Notes: generated by a model not told the origin, from the letters alone. Positions 20,217 to 35,220 are shown, counted from the stretch's first letter. The stretch: 64,000 nt of DNA from Corticium candelabrum (GCF_963422355.1 NC_085094.1:3051234-3115233); one strand, 5' to 3'. Program-made: numbers and translations.

Positions 20217-22119
20217 CACAGTGCTCGGTTTGCAGATCCCATGTCACTAGTCACAGCTATGACATGTAAGCCTATCTTTGCAGCACATTCAATAATTTCC
20301 AGCACAATTGGTTTCATTAGAGTTCCGTCAGTGGAGTTTCCTGTGAAATGGTATGCTACTGTCTGTTTCCACCGTGATGACAGTCCTCCCAACATAAACA
20401 CAAGAGCATGAGTGGCACTACCACAATGACCAGGCAAAGTCACATTCCCAAGCAATTGTCCACTACTTGCATCATACTCAATACTAGGTGTAATGGACAT
20501 TTCATCTAATGTGAGACAGCAGACTCTTTCCTGTTCACACAAATCATTTGCCTTCACTGCTAAGTATTCAAAAACTTGGTTGAGTATGCCGGGCTCAAAT
20601 AGAACTGTTTCCATCCGTCGTTGAAGAGTTCGAACAGATGGTAAAGGAAACTGCTGTTTTAAAAGTAAGTTATATCCTGTGGCTCCACATGCAAATCGAA
20701 GTTGTAAGGCTTTTTTCACTGTGGCAGATGACCACCGAATTCCTCGCATTCCTCGGGACAATGCTAGCAGCTGATCTTCAGCAAAAAGTTTTTAAATCTT
20801 TGATTCCTGACTTGCCATTTGCTTAGTAAGTGCATTATTTCTTCTTGTAATTTTGTGCAGTTTGGCTCTTGAAACTTGTAATTTGGCTTTCAATTTTACG
20901 ACTTCTCTAGCTGTTGTAGAGGAATCAATTGAAAGGGTATTAGATTCATCCACATCTATATCTAGATCTGCCACACTGGTTTCATATGCTACAGAGTCAT
21001 GTTGAGTTGCCTTATCATCATTGGAATTATGTTCAGCTGTACATTAATCAATTGAGATAGATTAGTTAACTTGCATTAATTGTACTTGGTTCTTCATAGT
21101 AGTAATTTAAACAATTGAAAAATGAAAAACAATCCCAAGATTGAAGAAACTTCTACTAAACTTTGAAATTATGTCTACATGTGTGCCTGTTGTCATTATT
21201 GCGTGTGTGTGTTCTATCATGTGTAATTTGCAGTTTTCTTTTCTTTGTGGCTTTATAAATATAGTACAGTTGATTGAGATGTTATTAATTAAGTGAAGAA
21301 CAATTCATGCACTGATATAAACGTGTGAACGTGTTGCATAGTGACTTACATTTTGAAAATGGTTCTGGTGAAACCCCACTGATTGAGTACATCTGGTCTC
21401 TCAAGACCAGATTCACTTGCTTGGAAATGTCCACTGGATGTCTTGCTAATGGTGATTTTCTAATACGTTGACGTCGTTCCTTGTGAGGAAATATGGTTGG
21501 AACAGCGTTCCACTTAAGTTTTCTATTTCCATCAGCCCTTCTGCACTCAAATTGTGATTCATCAAAGTGTGCCTTCAAAATGATGAAAATTCCATGTACT
21601 TATGCAGGAGACTATCACCATTATTTAAAAAATGTGCACAAATGGACCAACTTAGCATGTAGCTGCCAGACATACCATCTAGGCAGTCTACAAATAATAT
21701 CTATATTAATTAGTTCAAGATCTGAGTCTACTAGAACCAAATCCGCTTTGGCCGACATCACAACGCGTATCTACTGTACCTTATAGTGCGTGAGAAACAC
21801 GATAAACGTTACGGTATTTATGTACCTCGCACAGGAGCGCATATGGCGATGCTATCCAGTTCTTGCGACTTACTCTAGCCTCCCAAACTTTTCTTCTGGC
21901 ACGATCCCTAGAGAACCGAAACATTTTGAATCCATTTTCTGACCTATTACTACAGTTCCAAGCGCAGCAGTTAACCATAGTCTCGCTAGTGGGTCAAAAC
22001 GCACCTAATACCAGATACTGTCTACACACGACTGGAAACAAAATAGCGCCCATGCAATCACGTGATCACAAATTTCATAACGCCCATGTCGCAACTCTCT
22101 CTCTCTATATATGGCTCTG

Positions 22120-22245
22120 AGACCACGCCGTTTTGTGACTTGAGGTTATTTGTTACTAGCTAGTTTTACGCATTACGTGAGTTCTATTTTATTTCGCTGT
22201 TTAGCATCGATTGAATTTTTCTGTTTGCCCAGTACGTACCTTACC
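22120..22245 (+). promoter_or_regulatory. CARD gene 1 leader, right of the P-like element
   Basis: Holds the second copy of the 85-bp leader (22120-22203) and the last 42 bp before the ATG. The equivalent leader is contiguous in CARD genes 2 and 3. The original upstream region of this gene now lies beyond the transposon, left of 13731. Confidence 0.6.
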
Positions 22246-24974
<2,729 letters not shown>

Positions 24975-25061
24975 CACACTATTCAGACGGTTGTGGATGT
25001 AAACAAATATAATCTAGTGGTATTCACCACTAGTAAACTCTATGTCCTGGATGTAGACTGA

Positions 25062-25838
25062 CATCTTTGCCTATTGGCGTGAGAATTTGGTTGCTGCTGA
25101 GATTGCTGTTTTTACAGTAATATGTGTGTGTGTCAGCTACTTTTTATGACAATTATCTTGATATGACTGCACATGCAGTTGCCTAACTAATCCATGATTT
25201 ACATATTATCAGATACTTTCGAGTATATCCGGGTCTTTATAATACGGCTACCTTCGTTTTTCCGTGTATACGCGCGTCAAATAGCTGCTACGTTGGACAC
25301 ACATGTTTCCTGTAACGACAGAATCGTCTTCGAAGTGACGACGTCCAACGGGACTGCGTGTCGAAATGGTTGCAGGACAAGACGTGCACATGAATTGGTC
25401 AGATATACGGGGACCCAATTATCCGGGAGTTTGCCTAACAATTGGCGTGTAGACGCGTAAATTTGTGTTAATTAGCTTAATTAAATTTCCCGGCAAAGAA
25501 CCGGCTAATCAGCTAGAATTCTAGTTTAGTATTGTCATTATCGTGTACCTAAATATTGCTTGTCCTGCATCTACAACACTGAACAGCCCACATGTGCTGA
25601 TCTCGATAAAACAAACAAAAACGAGCATGCACTAGTGGTGGGCAGCGGCCGCCATATGCGTAGAAAGCACAGGGCCACGGGGCAAGGGGGCCATTCTCCC
25701 TAATCAGCAGCCTATGGTCACTCTATGTAAAATAGGTCATCGTGAAAACGAGCTGCAAGTGGGAAAAGCGACGAGCTCGAATAATGCAAGACATTTGCGC
25801 GCAGACGTGCTGGGTACACGAGGCTGCACTTGCACAAA
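25062..25838. other. Spacer after CARD gene 1
   Basis: About 780 bp with no gene recognised. It does not match the flanks that follow CARD genes 2 and 3, so the duplicated unit ends near the CARD stop here. Confidence 0.5.
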
Positions 25839-25897
25839 ATGGCAGATGGCGAACAAGTTCCGGCTGCGAAGAAACTCGAGTACGCTGACAGCGTTTG
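25839..25897 (+). CDS. Possible first coding exon (MADGEQVPAAKK...), copy 1
   Basis: ATG followed by 19 codons (MADGEQVPAAKKLEYADSV) and a GTATGC donor. The second copy at 60141-60199 has the same peptide; the four visible differences all fall in third codon positions and are silent. No downstream exon is recognised and the product is unknown. With so few sites this is suggestive only; a non-coding conserved stretch remains possible. Confidence 0.35.
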
Positions 25898-25991
25898 GTA
25901 TGCCTAATTAGTTTAGTATATCTAATAACGTTAGTGCAGTGTGCATGTGCGACACTCGGTCGACAGAGGTTACATACAGCTAGACTATTAC

Positions 25992-26133
25992 CGCGCATTA
26001 ATATTGAGATTTCCCCCAACCTGGATGCCATTCCTACGCCTTGGACCTGCTGCATAAATAAATCTTTGGCCGCAGTTCTGGTTTTTGGAGTCGTATATTT
26101 CCTGTCTGACATTTTACTTGCGTTTGCTGCCAT
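25992..26133 (-). CDS. Possible first coding exon (MAANASKMSDRK...), copy 1
   Basis: Open - strand exon of 142 bp starting MAANASKMSDRKYTT and containing AAKDLFMQQVQGVGMASRLG, ending at a GTAATA donor. The copy at 60294-60435 has several replacement changes and a stop codon, so this copy is the better preserved. Function unknown. It converges on the small exon at 25839-25897, so at most one of the two probably belongs to an active transcript. Confidence 0.35.
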
Positions 26134-26456
26134 GTTGATATCCCGGCAAAGAATTTCACTTATAAACGTGTTAGAAAATTAAAATTTAATTAATCAAAAA
26201 TACAAACATTACTAAATATTACTTTACAAACAATATCACCGTCAAATTTGTTACTGTACGGTTTATTTGTAGAAGAATGGATATACTTATTGTTTTATAT
26301 GAACGACCTTCAGCTGCACTATCATGGTAAGGCTCTACAACAATCATGGTTGTTAGAGCATTGATTTTAATACAATTTTTGTAGCGATTTTGCTCTCTCA
26401 GGTCAGGATAGAATAGATAGAGATAACATAATTTTCTAGCTCTAATGATCACTATA

Positions 26457-26593
26457 AGGGGCCGGTCATTAGTAAGTGTCAGGGGGGATTTGATGATGTC
26501 CGCACAGTTTGATATGCGACCCCTGCAAGATATGCCTGCTAAAAACTTCTGGACCCCACTGTCTGTCAGTTAACTTTAGATAACCCCATGTAC

Positions 26594-26649
<56 letters not shown>

Positions 26650-26985
26650 GCAGGTATATACAATAAGAAGTAGTCTGCTTTAGGGTTCAAGTGCGTCCTA
26701 CTAGTAGGTATGATTTCTAAGTTAGTCATTTCCATTCAACCCAGTGGCAAAACAAATAGTGGCAAAACAAGAAGAGCAAGAAATGTCGTTTTCAGCAATG
26801 CAAGTGTGCAAAGGTCTTTGAAATAGATATTCTGTTCTTGCATACAATTCTATAGTATACAGATAAAAAACCAGAAAACTTATGACCCAAATGCTTAGTG
26901 ACCCCTGCAAATCACTGAATTTCAAACTGAAGGCCCCCACAGCAAATTTGCCAGCCCCTGGACACCTTATAATGACTGACCCCTA
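26457..26985. mobile_element. MITE-like element with about 28-bp TIRs, copy 1
   Basis: Left end GGGGCCGGTCATTAGTAAGT pairs imperfectly with the reverse complement of the right end (AATGACTGACCCCT at about 26971-26984). It has no coding sequence and holds an (AT)n array at about 26598-26646. The same element recurs at 60758-61342 with a (CA)n array instead. Confidence 0.6.
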
Positions 26986-27032
26986 GAGGGTGCAGGCAGT
27001 TTGAGAGAGGAATTGTGGCAAGCAGTAGAAGC

Positions 27033-27140
27033 CTTGACTCCAGCCAGTCTCTCCCCGCCCTGCTGTTTCCCGGATTGTCACTCTAGGATTGTCAATCCGG
27101 GAAATGACGAAGGCGGTGAGAGAGACCAGCTGAGTCTAGT
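27033..27140. repeat. Palindrome (about 45-bp arms)
   Basis: GACTCCAGCCAGTCTCTC on the left pairs with GAGAGAGACCAGCTGAGTC on the right, and GTTTCCCGGATTG pairs with CAATCCGGGAAA. A second copy at about 61394-61474 is shorter in the loop. It could fold as a long hairpin. Confidence 0.6.
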
Positions 27141-27301
27141 AGAAGTCGTGCTATAAGACTTTCTGAAGTTAATTGTCGTCTAGCTAGATAACTGGTGGTG
27201 TTGACATGACTAACTGGATTTAGCATGTCACGTATACACTGTACAGTAACAATTGAATTAGATATACATGTAAGTCATCACTGAGCTCAGTGGACAAAAC
27301 C

Positions 27302-27615
<314 letters not shown>

Positions 27616-28534
27616 CCAACACAATCAGAGAAACACAGCAGTCAATCATTAGCCTTGATTGCTTGTAAGACAGAAAGATAACTACTGTAGAACTAACCTT
27701 TGTAATAAAGATCATTAACTTGACTACAGTTTGCTCTATCCATAGGTTTCTCCACTTAGCAGTGTTGTATTATTGCCAATAGTTCGGGTGCAAGATTTCC
27801 TGGAATCTCAAATCTTCCTTCGTCTGGAAGTTCACTCAAACTGATGCCTCTGCTGAAGCTGCCGCTGTTGCTGCTGCTTGAAGCAGTTGGATAATCAAGG
27901 TCAGTAATAGAATGCCAAGGTGTCTTTCCAGTAATTAGAAACAGCAAGATAAGACCATAACTAAACACATCACTCTTAAGACATAATTCTTTCGACTGCT
28001 GATGCAATGAGGTTTGGCTAAGCCACAATTCTGGTGCCATCCAACGAGCATGTCCGCCGTAAGTCTTTATGTTATCCTGACTCAGAGGCAGGGATAGACC
28101 AAAATCAGCAAGTTTCACTCGAGGATGAATCTGACCTTCATCCAGCTAAACAACCACAACACTTTCAAAATATAAACTCAAATTAAAAGACCAAGTTTAA
28201 TTAACCAGTATGTTGTCCGGTTTTAAATCCATATGAGCTATTGGAAATGGCTTGTGTTTGTGCAGGTATAAGAGGCCACTCAAGATCTGCTTTCCAAAGT
28301 CCCACACTTCAAAATTAGAAAGACCTTCCCTTTCACGGTTGATGGAATTGGTAACATATCATTGTAGTTTGCTTGAGATAAAGTGCATGATGAGGTAATG
28401 ACGACCTATGGGGATTACCTCACCATTGGAATCAGTCTGGTGTTCATTAGTTTGACCGAAACCGCTGAAGTCAACCACGTGGTCATGAGTCAGAGACCTA
28501 CAGAATACGCAAAATTCATGATGCATGCCACATG

Positions 28535-28644
<110 letters not shown>

Positions 28645-28715
28645 CCAACACACATCGCAAATGAGGTTTACCCATACCAAACCTCTAATACTGCCATGTC
28701 TTGTGTGATAGTCTA

Positions 28716-29307
28716 TAGGCCTTGCCCAATAATACCAGCATTAAAACGTCAATTTTAGGAAGCGAAAGAATTCTGAGAATTTTATGTAACTTTTTATGGG
28801 CGGGTCTACAATTGCATATACGCATGCGCAAAACTTGGCTTTTCTGAAGGTGTGAAGATAGTTGATGTACTGGATTGGTGGCATACACACCAGAGGGATC
28901 TTCCAGCATGGGCAGAAGCTTGCAAGAATGTTTTGCTTATTCAACCATCATCTGCTGCTGCAGAGAGGGTCTTTTCCATTCTAAGCAACTCTTTTGGTGA
29001 GCGGCAAGAATCTTCCTTGCAAGACTACATAGAGTGTTCCATAATGCTTCAGTACAATGGTCGTAGACTCGTGGTCAATGACACCGGTCATGTTGTCTGT
29101 TGAATGATGTTTAATAACTTTTGCTGATATGGGTACTACTGGCCCTACACTACTGGTAAATTAGTGGTAATTTGAATTATTTCATTCACTTCTTTCTATG
29201 TATACGTTTAATATTCATGAGAATTTTCACTAGCATTTTAGGTAAATTCTGGAGAATTTGAGAATGAAATTTTAGGTGAATTTTCTGGCACTATTGGGCA
29301 AGGCCTA
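28716..29307 (+). mobile_element. hAT fragment element, 592 bp
   Basis: TIRs TAGGCCTTGCCCAATA and TATTGGGCAAGGCCTA type, flanked by degenerate 8-bp target copies (ATAGTCTA and ATACTCTT, 6 of 8 equal). Kinase B lacks this insertion at the same intron site. It contains the hAT C-terminal dimerisation region at 28852-29103 (IQPSSAAAERVFSILSN, then MLQYNGR). The rest of the transposase is gone, so it is a non-autonomous deletion derivative. Confidence 0.85.
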
Positions 29308-30266
29308 ATACTCTTCTTACATTTCCAAACAAATTTTATCTATCATTTCTCTCTCCCATACAGTACTACCCCAGATTTGCAACACACACACAACATACTA
29401 AACTGATTGCTTAATTAATTATGATACATACTAAACTGATTGCTTAATTAATTATGATAAGTTAAGTAGTTACTCAAATTAGACGTTTCCCCTTGATTTC
29501 CAGTGTGTTTGCAACAATAGCCATTCAACTCTTTGAACAGCAACGCTTTTGGAAGCTTTCACCAACATCTTACTCTGTAAATATCATAGTAAGCATTGCT
29601 ATGTACCTCAGTTCTTTGACCATCCAACCCATTGCTGCCCAAATCATAAGACTTTAATTTAATTGACTTTAGTGTATAACAATCGCAGTGTCCAAACATG
29701 TCTAATATATATTTATATTAACTACATATAAATTATTTAATGCAGATATATCTAAATGTATTGTGCCACAGTTAAATGATATTGTATTACTTCAGTAGTC
29801 GACTCTCAGCAATTGACTCCTCTAATTTGACGTCATCATTCAGAAGTTTGATGGCAACCTTGCTCCCTGTGTAAGGCCCTTGATACATTTTTGAGAAATG
29901 CCCACTTGTCTTCAACTTTATCCATCGAGGTGAATCAAAATCACTTTGCTTAATAACTCCCGACTGAGAAACTATAAAAGACAATTGATATCAATTAAAT
30001 ATTTTAAGATATTTAAATGTTTTGTACAAAGGCTGGGTTTTTGTACCTGCGCGATTTTTCCAGACGTTTAGTGTGTCTACCAGCTGCTCTGCTTTCGCCT
30101 CCAACGAGGAAATCATTCGGACGTGGTCGGGTGGTGAGTTGTCGCTTGTTTTTAGCTTGCCTAGTTGCTCTTTGATTTCTGACGCATTTTCAACTGCTCT
30201 CTTGATGTCACTGAGAGTCATTGACACTGAAAGCTCTTGTAGGTCGTCACGTACGTTTGAGCTCAT

Positions 30267-31558
30267 GATTAATTGCCTTGCTTAGCCAGACCGTTTGTGG
30301 GAGCTCGGGCTGTGTGATTGGTCACAATTTGCTGATTGCCCGGTTGCTGGTTAGGTAATTATTGAAAGTAGCAAATTTCTAATTATATCTTTGTGAGTTC
30401 ATATTTGCTAAAAAAAAGAAAATGTGTTACTGCAATGTGATGATTGCAATGGTTTAAATTACACAATTAAATTAAATAAGCATTTAGACTGTTGTGATTG
30501 AGATAAAATAATATCTAGTTAATTCAGGTAATGGTAGTCTAACTATTGTATTATTCTTCATGTAGATGTTTTTGCTATAGTTTGAGTTTGTTTGCTGCTG
30601 ATTTTGGTTATCTAAGATAGTAAGTATGGACCAGTCCTTTAGTTTGGAGATGTCAATCATTTGGATGTGACTACATATTTATATCTAGTTGCCTAGCAAA
30701 TTTGTGTTTTGTTAATATTTTAAAAATTGTAATATATTTATTGTTATCAATGTGTAACTGTGTTAGATAGCAGCAAGTATTGATTCGCAGCACAAATATA
30801 TAAATATGACGACAAAATGCATGCTCGTCTAATAAATGCAGTCTCGCGTAGCGAAAAGGGGAAGGGCTGCGTTCGGAAACGCGAAGCCAGATGTTGTATG
30901 GCAGCCCCAGATGCGCCGATATCACCAATAAAACACGTCTGGTTCGGTACCGCCTTTTTAGGCGGGAGTAAGCGTGTAATCAAATTCTTCAGCACGTGTC
31001 ATACTAATGGTGAACTGAGGTTTCGACTGGACTTTGACGTTGTTCTAGTCGATATTGCAATTTTAGGCCGCTGTCAAGCGTTAGTAATAGATTGCAGCTA
31101 CGCTATAGCCAGGGAGCGTAGCGGTGACATGGCTGATCAGAAATGGCACTTGCAGTGCATCATACTCCTTTGAACGCGTACACAGGTTCTCAGTTGAAGC
31201 TGCAATGCGTCATAGGCTTCTACTGCAATGCATTGGATTGCTGCGGACGTAGTACTGCACGCTAGTTAGCGAAGATCCCACGCTACAGTCGTTTCTCGTA
31301 ATCTACTACACCGATGAAGTACACTTGTAACTGACACCAATCATGTCATGATTTTTAGTGCTGACCGTAAGGGGCGGTACCGAAAAGGCGTAGGGGTGAT
31401 TACAGCGCATCCGGGGCTGCAATTCACACTGGAGTGAGGATAGCCGTTTTGTGAGTTGAGTTCATTTGTTTACCAGCTAGTTTTACGAATTACATGAGTT
31501 CTATTTTATTTCGCTGTTTACCATCGAGTCAATTTTCTGTTTGCCCTAGTACCTTACC
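30267..31558. promoter_or_regulatory. Divergent intergenic region, kinase C / CARD gene 2
   Basis: About 1.29 kb between the two start codons, colinear with the other two pairs. Relative to pair D/3 it carries an insertion at about 30888-31440. The rest includes the shared segments GACGACAAAATGCATGCTCG, GCGTAGCGAAAAGGGG and the leader TTTATTTCGCTGTTTACCAT just before the ATG. Confidence 0.6.
30895..31425. mobile_element. MITE-like insertion in the kinase C / CARD 2 promoter
   Basis: Left GGCAGCCCCAGATGCGCCG and GGTTCGGTACCGCC pair with the reverse complements of the right GCGCATCCGGGGCTGCAAT and GGGGCGGTACCGAA. It is absent at the matching site of pair D/3 (about 41490). No coding sequence; superfamily unknown and exact ends uncertain. 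Confidence 0.6.
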
Positions 31559-32569
31559 ATGGCCAAGAGTATGGCGGCACTAGCAGAAGAAAAAGAAAAC
31601 GACGTCGAGGATGATGCCAGTCCGTGGCCTCCTAGTGATCACGAGGTGTTTACAATACTACTAGAAAAGATGAGAAACCTGCGCATACTAGACAAGCTGT
31701 ACAACGAGGGATTGATCACGAGAGACGAGTGGATAGAATTGAAAGCTCTCCACACTGATAGAGAGAAGATTGAAAAACTTCTTGGTGTCATACTGCCAAG
31801 AAAAACGCCACCACGAGACGTATTTTGCAGGCTATGTACCCTAATGAAGGGCACGGCTGGTGAGGAAGAGGTGGCAGACATACTGCTTGGATACGCCAAC
31901 GTGTCCTGTCCCTGTCCATCACCCAAACAGATTAAGTCAGTGATAGTATATATTCATCGTACAGACGAGGATCTTGCACGTCAAGTAGAAGATTATGTAG
32001 TCCCGATGTTTCGCCGAAAGCTTGGAATTTTGAAGGAAAACGTAAATGTCTTTCCATTTGATCAAGAACCTCGGCAACCAGCTGTAACAAGCAATACCAG
32101 CTTACCTCTCGTACTTACAAAGAGTTTGACTGTAGAGGTATGGTTGAAAGGTGTTCAAGAATGGGAGTTCAGGGAACATTCAATAGTGAGGGAACTCTTT
32201 ATTGATATAATCGCTAAGAAGTTTGGAATACCGCGCTCTACTGTGAAGCTAGACGTTTCTTACATAGAGAGTGTGGGTGTCAGTCTTTGTCTTCCACTGC
32301 AGAATGCTGGGTTACAGTTGATAGGGATGTACTGTGATCGCTGTGAGGAAATCAAACTTATTTGGGAATTTGAGAAGAAACTACCACAATTGACTCAAGT
32401 TGATATTTATATTGGAGGACTTCCAGTCTGGTCTTTACCTTTGTCTTCGTCACTTGATGGTGATCTAGACTTGCGGGTGAGACTCAGTTTCACGTGGTGG
32501 TGGTGGTGGTGGTGGTGGTGGTGGTGGTGGTGGTGGTGGTGGTGGTGGTGGTGGTGGTGGTGGTGGTGT

Positions 32570-32659
<90 letters not shown>

Positions 32660-34454
32660 ATGAGCTTGTCTTGGTTTTACGTAGGGACAGTTGGCAAAGC
32701 TGGTCAGGTTTAATTGTGTGTTACCCAGTCTGCTGATGGATCAGATGTACCACAGTGGGGTCATTACAGTCAGTCAGTATCTTGAATACAACAGTTGTGA
32801 AGAGAGCAGAAGTGAATCAAAAAAAGCAATTGATTTTATACATAGATGTGACAAACGGTGTCTTGAATCTCTTTGTAAGATCATTCGAACAAGTGAGAGT
32901 CACCGCCTTGCAGATGAGATATTAAGCTTGTCCTCTACGAGCGAGGAAGCATCGGTGTCGTCTTTTCAGGAATCACTTAGCAGTCCACGAGAGTTCAGTT
33001 TACCTTTCTCTGGTTTCTACCAACACTCTGTTCAAATTTACATTGATGAACAGTGTCAAAGTGTTGTTAGAGTGTACCGTAAAAACTTGTTGGATTTGTT
33101 TGAAGTAAAGTTTGGTATTCAAAAAGAGCAGTGGAAAGTGGATAGAAATATGAGCTCTTTAATACAGAGCGGTCAAGGCGTGCACGGAAGCGAAACTACA
33201 ATAGTTTTGGTTTGTCAGAGTTACAAAAGAATCGCAATTGAAATGGAACACTCTTCCTATGACAACACGTCTGCGCAAGTCAAAGCAAAAGCTTTAAAAA
33301 TGGTGTTGAGTACAACGCTAGATACGTCTTCTGACTCTGTGAAGATATGCGATGCTTTCGAGGGGTCCACAACGTGGATATCTATTTCATTACCTCTTGA
33401 ATTTGTTTTTAAGTTGATGACCAGTGTCCTTGATGTCTTTCAGTCAAAGGCATTAGACAGAAACCTGTCGCTCTTTCTTCCAAAATCAACATCTGCCCGC
33501 ATGCACGTTGGAGGGCTGCCATCCTTGTCACTGCGTCCTATCCGTCATCTAGGTGGTGACTGGTCTAATACCGGGGCAGCCATCGCCATACCCGGATGTG
33601 TGAGGCACATGCTTGTGTGCAGATCATCAGGTGCATGTCTCGTCAATATTGAATCTAATGAAGTGGAGGAAGCGGTGGGAGACAATTTGGATGTTCTAAG
33701 GGATTGTACGGCTCTGGTCAGTGTTGGAGACAAGATGTACGCATTTGCAAGTAGATTATACGAAGTGACGTACAAACCTCTCTATTCCTCATTTCAATGC
33801 ATACAACTAGGAGACGAAGATTGGAGTGGGACAATCGCCGCTTGTCGATATGAAAACGCTATTCTTGCTGTTCGGACAAGAAAACTGATATTTGGTTTAC
33901 TACCCCGCAAAAATTTTTATTACGTTGATGTCAATACGAGAGCAGCCCAGGTTCTATCAGCATTCAACCAACCTTGGCGTCGAGCCAGAGCTCTTGTCAA
34001 TATAGTAGACAACAGAGGTAAAGAACACATAATTGCTATATGTGGTTCCTTGTGGAAGATAGACATCAAGGTGCAAAGCGGGGTCGTCACGGACATCTCT
34101 AGTACGGAAACCAGATTTCCCATTGCATCAGCTATGCAACAAACGGTATTAAACCCATCACTTGTGGATTCTTTTCTATCTGTGGTTGAAGCTGGCATCA
34201 ACCTGTTTAACTCTTTTCCTGGTCCTGCATGGCAATGTACACGATCAGCAGCTGTTCACAAAAATATGCTTTATGTTGCGACTGGCAAGGATCATTTACC
34301 AGGAAACGCAGTCGGTCTTTTCCGAGTCGATCCGTTTTCTGGGAAATATTCGACGGTCTATAGACGCTGGCACACTATTCGGACGGTTGTGGATGTGAAC
34401 AGATATCTAGTGGTATTTACCACTAATAAACTCTATGTAGTAGATGTAGACTAA
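31559..34454 (+). CDS. CARD gene 2: (CARD-X)2-beta-propeller protein, intact
   Basis: Two exons: 31559-32476 (306 codons) and 32685-34454; 895 aa. Same layout as gene 1: CARD about 25-110, region X to about 304, second CARD-like region about 307-390, second X-like region ending VGGLPSLSLRP near 590, propeller from the GGDW near 598 to the end (LYVVDVD). Both CARD-like regions lack enzymatic motifs; a role in death-fold assembly or ligand sensing is inferred. The first part of exon 2 appears identical in DNA to gene 3, while exon 1 and the propeller end differ. Divergently paired with decayed kinase C. The intron carries TGG and TG arrays and its donor GTGAGA is conserved among copies. Confidence 0.85.
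32495..32657. repeat. (TGG)n followed by (TG)n in CARD gene 2 intron
   Basis: About 70 bp of TGG units pass into about 90 bp of TG units. Genes 1 and 3 have only TG here, so the triplet array is a copy-specific expansion. A frame through it (poly-Trp or poly-Val) is spurious. Confidence 0.92.
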
Positions 34455-34851
34455 CGTCTTTTTACTTGTGTGAATATGATTCTTGCTGATTTGCCCAAGT
34501 GTTACGTGTTGTATGAATTAAGCAGCACTGTAAAAAATTTTACTTTATACAGATGACAAACCATTACTACCTGCATGAATGGCAATTTCATTGCAATCAA
34601 TGTAGAAATATAGTACTGACTAGCCCTCACCCGCCCTTTTGGCGGTAGGAATTGCGCTAACACCTAGATAGCAGCTACCTATAAGCAAAGAAAACGTAAG
34701 AATTTACTTTCGCCAATATTTGGCGAGTACAGTAGCCTCCATCTCACAATCTCACTGTAGGGCGGGTCCACGTATTACTCTAGAGACAAAATCTACGCAC
34801 GCGCGCACGAACGCACACACCCACACCCACGCACGCACGCACACGCAAACG

Positions 34852-34896
<45 letters not shown>

Positions 34897-34947
34897 GCAC
34901 ACACACACACACACACACACACGACACACACATGCACGCATGCACAC

Positions 34948-35017
<70 letters not shown>

Positions 35018-35220
35018 CGGTGGAGTGAGTGGTCGACTCGACCAAACTCATTTATGGCTTTGCTTGTATCTCCAAAGACGAATGCGTGCCGTGCAGGAGC
35101 GTCCTCAAACATCGCATGTAAAGTTCCCACTCTTAGAGATCGTCTTTGGTTCCTGCCTTTTTTGTTGGAGTGTTTTCAAACGTTGGTCTTCAAAATGATC
35201 GAGAGATTTTTGCAATAATA
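34455..35220. repeat. Unit flank and CA array after CARD gene 2
   Basis: About 34540-34800 is repeated after CARD gene 3 at 48664-48940 (shared ACAAACCATTACTACCTG, GACTAGCCCTCACCCGCCC, ATCTCACAATCTCACTGTAG), so the duplicated unit extends at least 300 bp beyond the CARD stop. A mixed CACG/CA array covers about 34795-35013. Nothing is recognised in 35014-35220. Confidence 0.7.

Larger units (their letters stand above)
14369..21978 (-). pseudogene. THAP9/P-like transposase gene, interrupted
   Basis: Exons on the - strand: 21978-21826 and 21572-21350 (THAP zinc finger: Cys-x3-Cys at the N terminus, CEAHF formed across the first splice, then AVPTIF), 21036-20222 (coiled coil, then the catalytic core with TLDEMSI and VTSDMGSANRAL), continuing at 15757-15023 beyond the LTR element (FLADVPHLIKNCK), and 14953-14369 (YLVGYCLHSIKK and a basic C terminus). 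The family is P element/THAP9. Besides the LTR insertion there is an in-frame TAA between the coiled coil and KLFAEDQLLALSRG, so the copy is dead by at least two lesions. Confidence 0.82.
13732..22119 (-). mobile_element. P/THAP9-like DNA transposon, split by an LTR element
   Basis: Imperfect inverted ends: the left end (from 13732; TATATAGAGAGA, TGCGACA, GGGCGCCATTTTGTTTCC) pairs with the reverse complement of about 22030-22115. Between them lies a THAP-type transposase on the - strand. Without the LTR insertion the element is about 3.9 kb, a normal autonomous P-like size. The flanks carry an 85-bp duplication instead of the usual 8-bp one. It sits between the upstream region and the ATG of CARD gene 1. 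About 14170-14368 and 20980-21035 hold nothing recognised. Confidence 0.8.
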
